Assembly: GCA_023453795.1 (NCBI GenBank)
Contig: JAEXSP010000029.1
Span: 1-53,461 of the forward strand
Length of the DNA: 53,461 bases
Direction of reading: 5' to 3'
Origin: Bacillota bacterium
GTDB taxonomy: Bacteria; Bacillota; Clostridia; Acetivibrionales; JAEXSP01
Positions 32,128-40,385 of this stretch are shown piece after piece. The notes beneath the pieces are model-generated. The model saw only the letters and a program-made list of their open reading frames with translations. It made no database searches and was not told the origin of the DNA. Positions within the stretch are counted from its first letter, which is position 1. The number at the start of each line of letters is the position of its first letter. Made by a program: the position numbers and the translations under genes.

Positions 32128-33000
32128 TTAATTTGTACTGGAAAGGTTATTTCTTAGCAACTTCACTAACTCTTCTGCTGCCACGTCAATATCTAGAACC
32201 CCTTCGGGCAGGTCGATTCCTTCTTTTTTCAGTTCATAAAACAATTCGGTGGTTTGAGGTACATCAAGACCAAGTTTTTTTACCTTTTCAACATTTGAGA
32301 AGACTTCACTTGGCTTTCCGTCAAGCACGATTTCACCTTTGTCGATGATAATCAGCCTGTCTGCTTCCTTAACTTCATTCATATGGTGTGTTATATGGAT
32401 AACCGTTATCTTTTCTTCTTTATTTAATTTCTTAATTACATTCATGATTTCTTTTCTTCCGATCGGGTCAAGCATTGATGTTGATTCGTCAAATATAATG
32501 CATTCAGGCTTCATTGCAAGAATACCGGCTACAGCTATCCTCTGCTTTTGCCCGCCTGATAATAAATGAGGCGCATGTTTGCTGTATTCAAGCATCCCTA
32601 CGGTTTCCAAGGCTTTGTTCACTCTTTCTCGTATTTCATCAGGCTTAACGCCCAAATTCTCCGGTCCGAAAGCGACATCCTCTTCTACTACTGTTCCAAC
32701 TATCTGATTATCAGGGTTTTGAAAAACCATACCTGCTGATTTTCTTATTTCCCAGGTGTAGGCTGAATCACTTGTATTCATACCTTTTACTAAAACAGTC
32801 CCCTTGTCCGGAATCAAAATAGCATTAAGCAGCCGGGCAAAAGTTGATTTTCCGGAGCCATTGCGCCCCAAAACCGCAACGAAACTACCCGGTTCTATAA
32901 CTACGCTGATGTCATTTACTGCTTTGTGTCCCGGAATTGATACATCATGGCTTTTATATGTATATGAAACGCTTTGCACCTCAATAAATCTTCTTTCCAT
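32128..33000 (-). CDS. ecfA1: Energy-coupling factor transporter ATPase EcfA1
   Basis: An ABC ATPase of 290 residues with Walker A GRNGSGKST, signature LLSGGQKQRIAVAG, Walker B CIIFDESTSMLDP and the switch His in HITHHM. The Q-loop block FQNPDNQIVGTVVEEDVAFGPENLG is typical of EcfA1. I chose the ATG at 32998-33000, preceded by GGAGAAG; an ATG four codons upstream has no ribosome site. It starts the ECF operon just downstream of the rplQ terminator. Confidence 0.96.
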   Translation of the reverse strand: MERRFIEVQSVSYTYKSHDVSIPGHKAVNDISVVIEPGSFVAVLGRNGSGKSTFARLLNAILIPDKGTVLVKGMNTSDSAYTWEIRKSAGMVFQNPDNQIVGTVVEEDVAFGPENLGVKPDEIRERVNKALETVGMLEYSKHAPHLLSGGQKQRIAVAGILAMKPECIIFDESTSMLDPIGRKEIMNVIKKLNKEEKITVIHITHHMNEVKEADRLIIIDKGEIVLDGKPSEVFSNVEKVKKLGLDVPQTTELFYELKKEGIDLPEGVLDIDVAAEELVKLLRNNLSSTN

Positions 33001-33092
33001 TAACTTCTCCATTTTGTGCTTGTAGGATTTACTCTATTATATACTATATTCCGATAAAAACTACATATATTTATTTTGCATATATAAAACAA

Positions 33093-33127
33093 GGGGATTA
33101 AGCTTTAATCACTTAATCCCCGTTTTT
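33093..33127 (-). terminator. Terminator behind rplQ, end of the ribosomal superoperon
   Basis: GGGGATTAAG and CTTAATCCCC form a ten-base stem with a nine-base loop. T tracts lie on both sides, so it may work in both directions. It separates rplQ from ecfA1. Confidence 0.75.
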
Positions 33128-33136
33128 TTATATTAA

Positions 33137-33661
33137 TTATATCAATTCAAGTATTACTACTTCGGCAGCGTCGCCTCTTCTAACTCCCAGCTTGTATATT
33201 CTTGTATACCCGCCGTTCCTGTCCTTATACTTCGGAGCTATTTCATCGAAGAGCTTTGTAGCAAGATCTATGCTCTTTCCTTCGCTGTCTTTTACTTTAT
33301 AAAGCCAATTGATCATTTGTCTTCTGGCATGAAGCTTTGTCGGAGAGTCAATAGCAACAACATCTTCCTTTACTTCTCTTTCAACTTTATTAAACTTTTT
33401 ACCGCTCTTAGAAGTTTCTGTAGTTGTTATTTTCTGACCCTTGCTGTCCAATTTAGCAGCACTGACCTTTTCGGTCTTTGAAGTCATATTGCCTGCTTCT
33501 TTTATTGCAATAGCTATAAGCTTTTCAGCGATATTTTTAACTTCCTTCGCCCTTGCTTCAGTAGTCTCTATCTTACCGTTCTGAATCAAGGATGATACAA
33601 GACCCTTTAATATAGCCTTCCTTTGATCTGTTGGCCGTCCCAGCTTTCTTTGTGTTGGCAT
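33137..33661 (-). CDS. rplQ: 50S ribosomal protein L17 with an internal insertion
   Basis: The N-terminal part (RKLGRPTDQRKAILKGLVSSLIQNGKIETTEARAKEVKNIAEKLI) and the C-terminal part (RRQMINWLYKV ... GGYTRIYKLGVRRGDAAEVVILEL) are standard L17. The protein has 174 residues, whereas L17 usually has about 112-130. The surplus is a Lys/Thr/Ser-rich stretch of roughly 50 residues at about 56-105, placed between the first helices and the rest. It should form a surface loop on the large subunit near the tunnel exit. It is the last gene of the alpha-operon segment. Confidence 0.96.
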   Translation of the reverse strand: MPTQRKLGRPTDQRKAILKGLVSSLIQNGKIETTEARAKEVKNIAEKLIAIAIKEAGNMTSKTEKVSAAKLDSKGQKITTTETSKSGKKFNKVEREVKEDVVAIDSPTKLHARRQMINWLYKVKDSEGKSIDLATKLFDEIAPKYKDRNGGYTRIYKLGVRRGDAAEVVILELI

Positions 33662-33684
33662 TTTATTATTTTCCCTCCCTTACC

Positions 33685-34635
33685 TTAATCCTCGCTTGGA
33701 GCTAATGACAAGCCCAAAGCCTGAAGTTTCTGGAGAACCTCTTCAAGAGACTTTCTTCCAAGGTTCCTTACCTTCATCATATCTTCTTCCGTCCTGTTTG
33801 TAAGATCTTCTACAGTATTGATTCCTGCCCTCTTCAAGCAGTTATAGGATCTCACCGACAAATCCAGTTCCTCTATTGTCATTTCAAGCACTTTTTCTTT
33901 TTTAGTTTCCTCTTTTTCAACCATAATTTCTGCATGTTTTGCATGGTCGGACAAGTCTATGAAAAGATTTAAGTGTTCGCTTAAAATTTTAGCGCCCAGA
34001 CTTATTGCTTCATCAGGCTTAATAGTGCCGTTTGTCCATACTTCAAGTGTAAGCTTGTCATAATCAGTAATCTGGCCTACACGAGTATTTTCAACAGTAT
34101 AATTTACCTTCCTGACAGGAGTGTATATTGAGTCCACCGGAATAATCCCTATCGGCTGACCCGGCTGCTTGTTCTTCTCAGCAGCTACATAGCCTCTGCC
34201 CTTATTAATGGTAAATTCCATATAAAGCCTGTGCTCACCGTTTAAAGTGGCAATATGCAAATCAGGATTGAGAATCTCTACATCAGTGTCAGCCTTAATA
34301 TCTGCAGCTGTAACAGGACCTTCCCCGTCAGCGTCGATATATATTACTTTTTGGCCTTCGCTGTGCATTTTTACAGATAATCCTTTGATGTTGAGAATAA
34401 TTTCTGTTACATCTTCAACAACACCGGGTATCGTCGAGAATTCATGCAGAACACCGTCCATCTTGATTGAGGTAACCGCTACTCCTGGCAATGATGAAAG
34501 AAGAATTCTTCTAAGAGAATTGCCGAGAGTAATGCCGTATCCTCTTTCCAATGGCTCTACCACAAATTTTCCATACGTATTGTCTTCGCTTGCAGCAACA
34601 CATTCAATTTTAGGTTTTTCTATTTCTATCACCAA
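33685..34635 (-). CDS. rpoA: DNA-directed RNA polymerase subunit alpha
   Basis: The product of 316 residues has the assembly domain (GYGITLGNSLRRILLSSLPG, about 30-49), the second insertion domain and the C-terminal DNA-binding domain. The latter ends with LDLSVRSYNCLKRAGINTVEDL and RNLGRKSLEEV. The alpha dimer nucleates polymerase assembly and touches UP elements and activators. It lies between rpsD and rplQ. A dyad upstream (34673-34735) could form an RNA hairpin in the leader. Confidence 0.98.
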   Translation of the reverse strand: MVIEIEKPKIECVAASEDNTYGKFVVEPLERGYGITLGNSLRRILLSSLPGVAVTSIKMDGVLHEFSTIPGVVEDVTEIILNIKGLSVKMHSEGQKVIYIDADGEGPVTAADIKADTDVEILNPDLHIATLNGEHRLYMEFTINKGRGYVAAEKNKQPGQPIGIIPVDSIYTPVRKVNYTVENTRVGQITDYDKLTLEVWTNGTIKPDEAISLGAKILSEHLNLFIDLSDHAKHAEIMVEKEETKKEKVLEMTIEELDLSVRSYNCLKRAGINTVEDLTNRTEEDMMKVRNLGRKSLEEVLQKLQALGLSLAPSED

Positions 34636-34672
34636 AAACCCTCCCTTAGTATACTTTTTTTAGTGTATGAGG

Positions 34673-34735
34673 GCAACTGATTCATTTTATATTTCATTAG
34701 CCTATTTAATACAAATTTCATCAAATTTCAGTTGC
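34673..34735. repeat. Inverted repeat in the rpsD-rpoA spacer
   Basis: GCAACTGA (34673-34680) and TCAGTTGC (34728-34735) are perfect eight-base arms around a 47-base AT-rich loop. In RNA they could pair across the spacer before rpoA. A regulatory role is possible, but there is no direct support. Confidence 0.35.
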
Positions 34736-34770
34736 TGAGTCGATTAAACATTCCTTGAAAATCAAGAATA

Positions 34771-35397
34771 TTACTTGGAATATAACTCGACAATAAGGTG
34801 TTCCCTAACAGGTAGATCGATGTCTTCTCTTGCAGAGAGAGATACAACCTTACCGGTCAAGTTCTCAGCATCAAATTCCAACCATTTCGGTATTACCTTG
34901 CTACCGGTAATTTCGCCAATAGCCTTGATTTTTGGAGAACTCTTACTTTTCTCCTTAACTGCTATTACATCTCCAACTTTAAGTAAATAGGATGGAATGT
35001 TTACCTTCTGACCATTTACTGTAAAGTGTCCATGCCTAACCAATTGTCTTGCTTCAGGCCTGGAAGTTGCAAGTCCCAATCTGTAAACTGCGTTGTCAAA
35101 CCTGCTCTCAAGAATCTGTAAAAGGTTTTCACCTGTTATACCCTTCTTATTTGCTGCCATATCAAAGTATTTTCTGAATTGGCTTTCAAGGATTCCATAG
35201 TATCTTCTTGCTTTCTGCTTCTCACGAAGCTGGATACCATATTCGGATAACTTTTTCTTTTGCTGCCCGTGTTGTCCGGGAGCATAAACTCTTTTTCCGA
35301 CAGAGCATTTATTTGTATAACATCTTTCACCCTTTAAGAAAAGTTTTTCGCCTTCTCTACGGCAGAGTCTACAAGATGCATCAGTATATCTTGCCAT
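34771..35397 (-). CDS. rpsD: 30S ribosomal protein S4
   Basis: The product of 208 residues begins MARYTDASCRLCRREGEKLFLKG with the zinc-type cysteines (CRLC, with further Cys at CYTNKCSVGKR). The S4 RNA-binding block is LESRFDNAVYRLGLATSRPEARQLVRHGH. S4 is a primary 16S-binding protein and, in many bacteria, the translational regulator of the alpha operon. Length is standard. It sits between rpsK and rpoA. Confidence 0.98.
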   Translation of the reverse strand: MARYTDASCRLCRREGEKLFLKGERCYTNKCSVGKRVYAPGQHGQQKKKLSEYGIQLREKQKARRYYGILESQFRKYFDMAANKKGITGENLLQILESRFDNAVYRLGLATSRPEARQLVRHGHFTVNGQKVNIPSYLLKVGDVIAVKEKSKSSPKIKAIGEITGSKVIPKWLEFDAENLTGKVVSLSAREDIDLPVREHLIVELYSK

Positions 35398-35491
35398 CTA
35401 TTCTTTACACCTCCATTTAAAGTTCAACTACGAATGAATAATGTTGAATGAATCTCATTCTTCATTGTCCATTCATAATTCATCATTGATT

Positions 35492-35896
35492 TTATACTCT
35501 CCTGCGTTTTGGTGGTCTGCAGCCGTTGTGAGGAATAGGAGTGACGTCTTTTATAAGACTTACTTCGAGTCCTGCAGCCTGCAAAGCCCTTATTGCAGCT
35601 TCTCTTCCGGATCCAGGTCCTTTAACATAAACCTCGACTGACTTCAAGCCATGCTCCATTGCAGCCTTTGCAGCTGTTTCTGCAGCCATCTGAGCAGCAA
35701 AAGGAGTGCTCTTTCTTGATCCCCTGAATCCCAAGCCGCCTGCACTAGCCCATGAAAGTGCATTTCCGGCAGTATCGGTAAGGGTTACTATAGTATTGTT
35801 AAAAGTTGAACGAATATGAGCCGCACCACGTTCAATATTTTTACGTTCTTTTCTTTTTCTGGTGGTTCTTTTTGCACCAGCAGCCTTAGTTGCCAT
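35492..35896 (-). CDS. rpsK: 30S ribosomal protein S11
   Basis: The product of 134 residues shows GAAHIRSTFNNTIVTLTDTAGNALSWASAGG and ends with the signature IPHNGCRPPKRRRV. S11 forms part of the platform of the small subunit. It lies 18 bases behind rpsM in the standard order. Confidence 0.98.
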   Translation of the reverse strand: MATKAAGAKRTTRKRKERKNIERGAAHIRSTFNNTIVTLTDTAGNALSWASAGGLGFRGSRKSTPFAAQMAAETAAKAAMEHGLKSVEVYVKGPGSGREAAIRALQAAGLEVSLIKDVTPIPHNGCRPPKRRRV

Positions 35897-35914
35897 TTAA
35901 ACGCCAACCTCCTT

Positions 35915-36286
35915 CTATTTCTTTCTTTGTACTCCAACTGTTTTCTTAGGACCTTTTCTGGTTCTTGCATTTGTTTTGGTTTTCTGTCCCCTTACAGGAA
36001 GTCCCATCCTATGCCTTCTGCCTCTGTAGCATCCTATTTCAATCAATCTTTTAATGTTTAAGGCAATCTCTCTTCTTAAATCACCTTCAACTTTATATTC
36101 CTTATCTATCATTTCTCTAAGTCTGCTTATTTCGTCATCTGTCAGGTCTCTGATCCTTGTATCCGGATTTATACCCGTCTTGGCTAATATTTCATTTGAC
36201 TTTACTCTTCCGATTCCAAAGATGTAAGTCAAACCGATTTCTGCCCTTTTTTCTCTCGGTAAGTCAACACCGGCAATACGTGCCAT
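35915..36286 (-). CDS. rpsM: 30S ribosomal protein S13
   Basis: The product of 123 residues starts MARIAGVDLPREKRAEIGLTYIFGIG and ends with the basic tail RTRKGPKKTVGVQRKK. S13 sits at the head of the small subunit and contacts tRNA and the B1 bridge. I chose the ATG at 36284-36286 because it opens the universal MARIAG sequence and GGAGGTG lies ten bases upstream; a longer reading to 36304 would swallow that site. Confidence 0.98.
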   Translation of the reverse strand: MARIAGVDLPREKRAEIGLTYIFGIGRVKSNEILAKTGINPDTRIRDLTDDEISRLREMIDKEYKVEGDLRREIALNIKRLIEIGCYRGRRHRMGLPVRGQKTKTNARTRKGPKKTVGVQRKK

Positions 36287-36631
36287 TTTTTTCAACACCT
36301 CCACTTAATAATTGACAATTTTCAATTGACAATGGACAATTTCTAAAAACTGTATGGTTAATTATAGTAACAGTCAATTTCCACAGTCATTTTAAGTTCA
36401 AAGATTAATTTATAAATTATCATCACAGGACATGATAAATGCAACCTTAGAGCAAATTATCATGCAGCCGCCCCTTAATGTAATTTTTATTCCATACCAG
36501 CAGACAATTAACAAAATTTATATAACTTTATTATTATGCCATATAAACTACCATATTGACAATACCCGTTTAGAGAGGTTCATCAAAACAAAGTAATTGT
36601 CAATTATCCATTGTCAATTGCCAATTTTTAA
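36287..36631. repeat. Long rpsM-rpmJ spacer framed by inverted repeats
   Basis: About 345 bases separate two genes that are normally close. Near the left end (36305-36345) and right end (36592-36632) are inverted copies of a CAATTGACAATGGA-type sequence, so the spacer looks like an insertion of a small element. No reading frame is credible. Simple Asn/Thr-like short repeats of this kind appear in other spacers here (35400-35480, 38340-38440). Confidence 0.45.
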
Positions 36632-36745
36632 TTATCCCTGTTTCTGCTTATGTTTCGGATTTTCGCAGATGACCATTACTCTGCCTTTTCTCTTTATAAT
36701 TTTGCATTTTTCACATATGGTTTTTACTGATGGTTTTACTTTCAT
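36632..36745 (-). CDS. rpmJ: 50S ribosomal protein L36
   Basis: This very small gene encodes 37 residues, beginning [20 protein letters not shown] and ending [11 protein letters not shown]. The zinc ligands CxxC...C...H are complete, so this is the zinc-binding (C+) form of L36. The ATG follows AGGAGG. It lies between infA and rpsM as usual, although the gap to rpsM is abnormally long. Confidence 0.97.
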
Positions 36746-36764
36746 TTTTCAGTCCTCCTAAAAC

Positions 36765-36983
36765 TTACTTTGCTCTCCATGTTATCCTGCCACGGGTTAG
36801 GTCATATGGAGAAAGCTCAATAGTAACCTTATCCCCCGGTAGAATTCTTATAAAATTCATTCTCAGTTTTCCGGACACATGAGCCAATACCTTATGCCCG
36901 TTTTCAAGTGAAACCAGGAACATGGCATTAGGCAATGCTTCAACTACTGTACCCTCAACTTCAATTACATCTTCCTTAGACAA
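36765..36983 (-). CDS. infA: Translation initiation factor IF-1
   Basis: The product of 72 residues is a single OB-fold domain: MSKEDVIEVEGTVVEALPNAMF, then VLAHVSGKLRMNFIRILPGDKV and YDLTRGRITWR. IF-1 occupies the A site of the 30S subunit during initiation. Length and motifs are standard. The ATG follows AAGGAGG. It lies between the KOW gene and rpmJ. Confidence 0.98.
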   Translation of the reverse strand: MSKEDVIEVEGTVVEALPNAMFLVSLENGHKVLAHVSGKLRMNFIRILPGDKVTIELSPYDLTRGRITWRAK

Positions 36984-37107
36984 AATTTAAAACCTCCTTA
37001 TTTGCCAGCTAGGGTCAGATAGGCTAACCTTTTAGCTTACCTTTCCCAATTTAACATTATGTGCTCTTTTTGTAAAGTCTGCACCCATTGACGATTTACA
37101 ACCTTAT

Positions 37108-37401
37108 TTAACCGTCATTATCTTTATCTTTGTCCTGCAAAGCAGACAGTGCTTTTCTGATCTCAGCATTTGTTACCTTAAGCCTGCTTTCAAGCTTACT
37201 GCTCAACGCTTCAATTATTTGTCCTGTATGCTCCAGGTGCTTAATCTTCTTCTTTTTAGGTTTTTCAATTCTTCTAAGGTCACCGTCACATACCAACACA
37301 TATGATTGGTCTATTACAGCCATTACAACAAACCGTTTTCCTGCATCCCTTCCTGCCTTAGAATATACAACCTGCCCCAGGGACATCCCCAATTCAATCA
37401 C
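37108..37401 (-). CDS. KOW-domain RNA-binding protein (L14e-like)
   Basis: The product of up to 97 residues has a KOW-type SH3 barrel (SLGQVVYSKAGRDAGKRFVVMAVIDQSYVLVCDGDLRRIEKPKKKK) and a charged tail with a predicted helix. This gene is a regular member of clostridial ribosomal clusters between map/adk and infA and is thought to bind ribosomal RNA, though its role is not established. The start is uncertain: GAGGTGAT allows the GTG at 37401, the TTG at 37392 or the ATG at 37386. The first three to five residues may therefore not exist. Confidence 0.85.
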   Translation of the reverse strand: MIELGMSLGQVVYSKAGRDAGKRFVVMAVIDQSYVLVCDGDLRRIEKPKKKKIKHLEHTGQIIEALSSKLESRLKVTNAEIRKALSALQDKDKDNDG

Positions 37402-37409
37402 CTCTATTG

Positions 37410-37640
37410 CTAACAGAGTTTTGTTAAAATAATTGGTTCTGCGTCAGTAATGGCGATCATATTTTCTTTTCACTTCTACAAGTGATCATACTTTTCAGAT
37501 ACTTTTCCAACAGAATGTTTTCTGTTGAATCAGAATGGAATCCGTTAAAATGTACTCTGATGTCAATACTATTAATATCTCCATCTTTTAACATTCTTAA
37601 ACCGGCTATACCATTAACTACCTTAATAATACAAATAAAA
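37410..37640 (-). pseudogene. map: Decayed methionine aminopeptidase gene (map)
   Basis: Between adk and the KOW gene, where map normally lies, only fragments of it remain. One frame (to 37457) reads VVNGIAGLRMLKDGDINSID followed by VHFNGFHSDSTEN. This matches the type I enzyme block VVHGIPG...LKDGDIISIDVG...GYHGD, including the two metal-binding aspartates. In another frame, 37410-37463 reads ENMIAITDAEPIILTKLC-stop, matching the usual C-terminus. The N-terminal third and about 130 central residues, with the remaining ligands, are gone. An intact copy must lie elsewhere, because the enzyme is essential. Confidence 0.85.
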
Positions 37641-37688
37641 AGCACATATGCTTACCAGAATAAGTCTATATTACTATAACCTTATGTT

Positions 37689-38333
37689 TTAAACACCCAA
37701 AACCTTTAATACTTCTTTTGATGTCATTTCTACTTGATCCTGTCCGATTACGTTAAGCAGCTTGCCCTTTCCTTTATAGAAATCTATAAGCGGCTCAGTT
37801 TGTGCATGATAAGTTTTCAAACGGCTTAATACAGTTTCTTCTTTGTCATCTTCCCGCTGAATTGTATTTGCACCGCAACCATCACATACACCGCTGACCT
37901 TTGAAGGATTGAAAATGAGATGGAAGCTTGCACCGCAGCTCGGACATACTCTTCTACCCGACATTCTTTCAATAATTCCTTCATCTGGAACATAGATGTT
38001 CAATACTGTGTCAAGCTTAACATTCATACTTTCAAGCGCATCTTCAAGATATTCTGCCTGAGGTATTGTTCTGGGGAAACCATCCAGAATAAACCCATTT
38101 TTGCAGTCTTCCTTTAAAAGTCTATCTTTCACTATGCTTATAGTAAGTTCATCGGGCACTAAAAGTCCTTTATCAATATACTCTTTTGCTTTTATACCCA
38201 ACTCAGTACCATTTTTAATGTTATATCTAAAAATGTCACCGGTTGATATGTGAGGTATATTAAGTTTTTCTGAAAGCATAGTGGCTTGTGTACCTTTACC
38301 GGCACCGGGAGCCCCCAATAATATTAGTCTCAT
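37689..38333 (-). CDS. adk: Adenylate kinase
   Basis: The product of 214 residues begins MRLILLGAPGAGKGTQA with the P-loop and has IPHISTGDIFR and GFILDGFPRTIPQAE. The long-form LID carries a zinc site, CPSCG and CDGCG. It interconverts ATP, AMP and ADP. I chose the ATG at 38331-38333, since GGAGG lies five bases upstream and it opens the family N-terminus; a longer reading adds 20 unsupported residues. It follows secY in the spc operon. Confidence 0.98.
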   Translation of the reverse strand: MRLILLGAPGAGKGTQATMLSEKLNIPHISTGDIFRYNIKNGTELGIKAKEYIDKGLLVPDELTISIVKDRLLKEDCKNGFILDGFPRTIPQAEYLEDALESMNVKLDTVLNIYVPDEGIIERMSGRRVCPSCGASFHLIFNPSKVSGVCDGCGANTIQREDDKEETVLSRLKTYHAQTEPLIDFYKGKGKLLNVIGQDQVEMTSKEVLKVLGV

Positions 38334-38443
38334 AATAACCTCCGTGCTGCTCCAAATGCGAATGTAGAATGAAGAACGTAGAACATTAAGCAAAATCTCT
38401 TAACTCATCATTCATCATTCGTCATTCATCATTTTTCAATTTA

Positions 38444-39733
38444 TTATTCCAAGAATCCCTTATAATGCCTCATAAGCATTTGAGATTCTATCTGTTTTAC
38501 AGTATCAAGCGCAACACCAACAAGAATCAACACTGTCGTACCGCCCATCCAAATACCATTGATGTGGAATATAACACCGAAAATTGTCGGGAAAATAGTT
38601 ATAACAGCGAGGAACAATCCTCCAAACCATGTTATTCTATTTAATACCTTTGATATATAGTCCGACGTGGGCTTGCCTGGTCTTATTCCGGGAATGAATC
38701 CACCATTCTTTTTCAGGTTGTTCGCTATCTCAATCGGGTTAAACTGTATAATTGTATAGAAGAAAGTGAAGAAGATAATCAGTAAAGCTTGAAATATTGC
38801 ATATCCCATTGAATTAGGGAAGTCCCTGAAAAACTTCACTATTCCACTTGAGGAGCTTGCTCCAAAGAATGAAATAATGGTTGACGGGAACATCATAATT
38901 GACATAGCAAATATGATTGGAATAACTCCGGCAAGGTTAACCTTTATGGGTATATGCGTATTCTGTCCACCGTAAACTTTTCTTCCTACTACCCTTTTTG
39001 CATATTGAACCGGTAATCGTCTTTCTGCCTGATTAACCCATATAACCGCAGCGATAACTGCTAAGAATATCAGAAGGATTCCAATCAAGCCGAAAATACC
39101 CCAAACACCTTGTCCCAATGATCCGGCAGTAAACAAAGTATATAACTGGTTAGCTGCCTGAGGTCCTCTTGAAATAATACCTGCAAATATGATCAAGGAT
39201 ATACCGTTACCGATACCATATTCCGTGATCTGTTCACCCAACCACATTAGAAATGCTGTACCTGCTGTGAATGTTAGAGTAACTGTAAGGAAACTCAATA
39301 TACCTGTATTTACTAATGCACCTTTTAAACCGAAGTATAATCCAAGTGCTTGTATAAATCCAAGTAAAACCGTTCCATATCTTACATACTGCGCAATAAT
39401 TTTTCTTCCTTCTTCCCCTTCTCTTTGCAATTGCTCGAGTTTGGGAATTGCTACTGTTAAAAGCTGCATAATGATTGAAGCATTAATGTATGGAGTTATA
39501 CTCATTGCAAAAATAGTTGCATTTTTGAACGCACCACCTGATACTATATCAATAAAGCCTGCTAATTGACCACCCTTGCTTAATATTTCAGCAAATTTCT
39601 TAGCATCAAAGTTTGGAACCGGTATATGCGCCCCAATCCTAAAGATTATCAGCATTGCGACTGTAAAGAATATCTTCTTTCGCAAATCGGGAATTTTCCA
39701 TGCGTTTCTGAGTGTTTCGAGCATTCCTCCCAT
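38444..39733 (-). CDS. secY: Preprotein translocase subunit SecY
   Basis: A ten-helix membrane protein of 429 residues with MLETLRNAWKIPDLRKKI at the N-terminus, the plug region around GGAFKNATIFAMSITPYINASIIMQLL, and the C-terminal motif QIESQMLMRHYKGFL. It forms the protein-conducting channel with SecE and SecG. The ATG at 39731-39733 has GAGGTGG at good distance; an ATG three codons later is too near a GGGAGG. It lies between rplO and adk. Confidence 0.98.
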   Translation of the reverse strand: MGGMLETLRNAWKIPDLRKKIFFTVAMLIIFRIGAHIPVPNFDAKKFAEILSKGGQLAGFIDIVSGGAFKNATIFAMSITPYINASIIMQLLTVAIPKLEQLQREGEEGRKIIAQYVRYGTVLLGFIQALGLYFGLKGALVNTGILSFLTVTLTFTAGTAFLMWLGEQITEYGIGNGISLIIFAGIISRGPQAANQLYTLFTAGSLGQGVWGIFGLIGILLIFLAVIAAVIWVNQAERRLPVQYAKRVVGRKVYGGQNTHIPIKVNLAGVIPIIFAMSIMMFPSTIISFFGASSSSGIVKFFRDFPNSMGYAIFQALLIIFFTFFYTIIQFNPIEIANNLKKNGGFIPGIRPGKPTSDYISKVLNRITWFGGLFLAVITIFPTIFGVIFHINGIWMGGTTVLILVGVALDTVKQIESQMLMRHYKGFLE

Positions 39734-39734
39734 A

Positions 39735-40178
39735 CTATACCACCTCGACCTTTCCTCCCGCAGCCTCTATTTTTTCTGAAGCGGCCTTAGTAAATTTTGC
39801 AGCCTGAACAGTAAGTTTTTTACTTAATTCACCATTACCGAGTACAGCAACTCCATCTAAAACCTTTTTTATAATGCCTTTTTCCTTCAATGACTCTACA
39901 TTTACGGTTGCACCGTCATCAAATATGTTCAAATCCGATACATTCACTTCAGCGTAAGCTTTAGCAAATACTTTATTGTTAAATCCTCTTTTCGGAATTC
40001 TCATATAGAAAGGCATTTGTCCACCTTCAAAGCCTGGTCTTACACCGCCGCCTGCACGGGCGTTCTGACCCTTATGGCCTTTTCCGGCAGTTTTACCGTT
40101 ACCGGATCCAGGTCCTCTTCCTTTTCTGTTGGAAGTTTTCCTTGAACCCGCTGCTGGTTTTAATTCAAACAGTTCCAT
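39735..40178 (-). CDS. rplO: 50S ribosomal protein L15
   Basis: The product of 147 residues has the Gly/Arg/Lys-rich N-terminus with RKGRGPGSGNGKTAGKGHKGQNARAGG. It continues with GFEGGQMPFYMRIPKRGFNN and ends in the conserved GGKVEVV. L15 binds 23S rRNA in large-subunit assembly. It ends one base before the secY coding region begins, so coupling is likely. Confidence 0.97.
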   Translation of the reverse strand: MELFELKPAAGSRKTSNRKGRGPGSGNGKTAGKGHKGQNARAGGGVRPGFEGGQMPFYMRIPKRGFNNKVFAKAYAEVNVSDLNIFDDGATVNVESLKEKGIIKKVLDGVAVLGNGELSKKLTVQAAKFTKAASEKIEAAGGKVEVV

Positions 40179-40193
40179 GGATTACACCTCCCT

Positions 40194-40376
40194 TTATATT
40201 TCCTCAACAGATACTAAGTGGGAAACTTTTTTAATCATGCCCCTGATTTGGGGATTATCTAATTGTTCAACTGAACTTCCGATTTTCTTTAAACCTAGAG
40301 CCTTAACATTAGCCACTTGATTATCCTTTGACTTGTTAATTCCCCTTACTAAAGTAATTTTTAATTTAGCCACCAA
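40194..40376 (-). CDS. rpmD: 50S ribosomal protein L30
   Basis: The product of 60 residues begins AKLKITLVRGINKSKDNQVANVKALGLKKIGSSVEQ and ends with the conserved GMIKKVSHLVSVEE. The length is that of short bacterial L30. It lies between rpsE and rplO in the spc operon with close spacing. Confidence 0.97.
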   Translation of the reverse strand: MVAKLKITLVRGINKSKDNQVANVKALGLKKIGSSVEQLDNPQIRGMIKKVSHLVSVEEI

Positions 40377-40385
40377 AGTCCCCTC

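Noticed and set aside
37457..37645. A new 62-residue protein between adk and the KOW gene
   Set aside because: Its central part matches methionine aminopeptidase around the metal ligands, so it is a gene remnant.
38334..38443. Short ATTCATCATTC-type repeats as a CRISPR-like array
   Set aside because: The units are imperfect, very short and have no spacers; they are simple spacer repeats.
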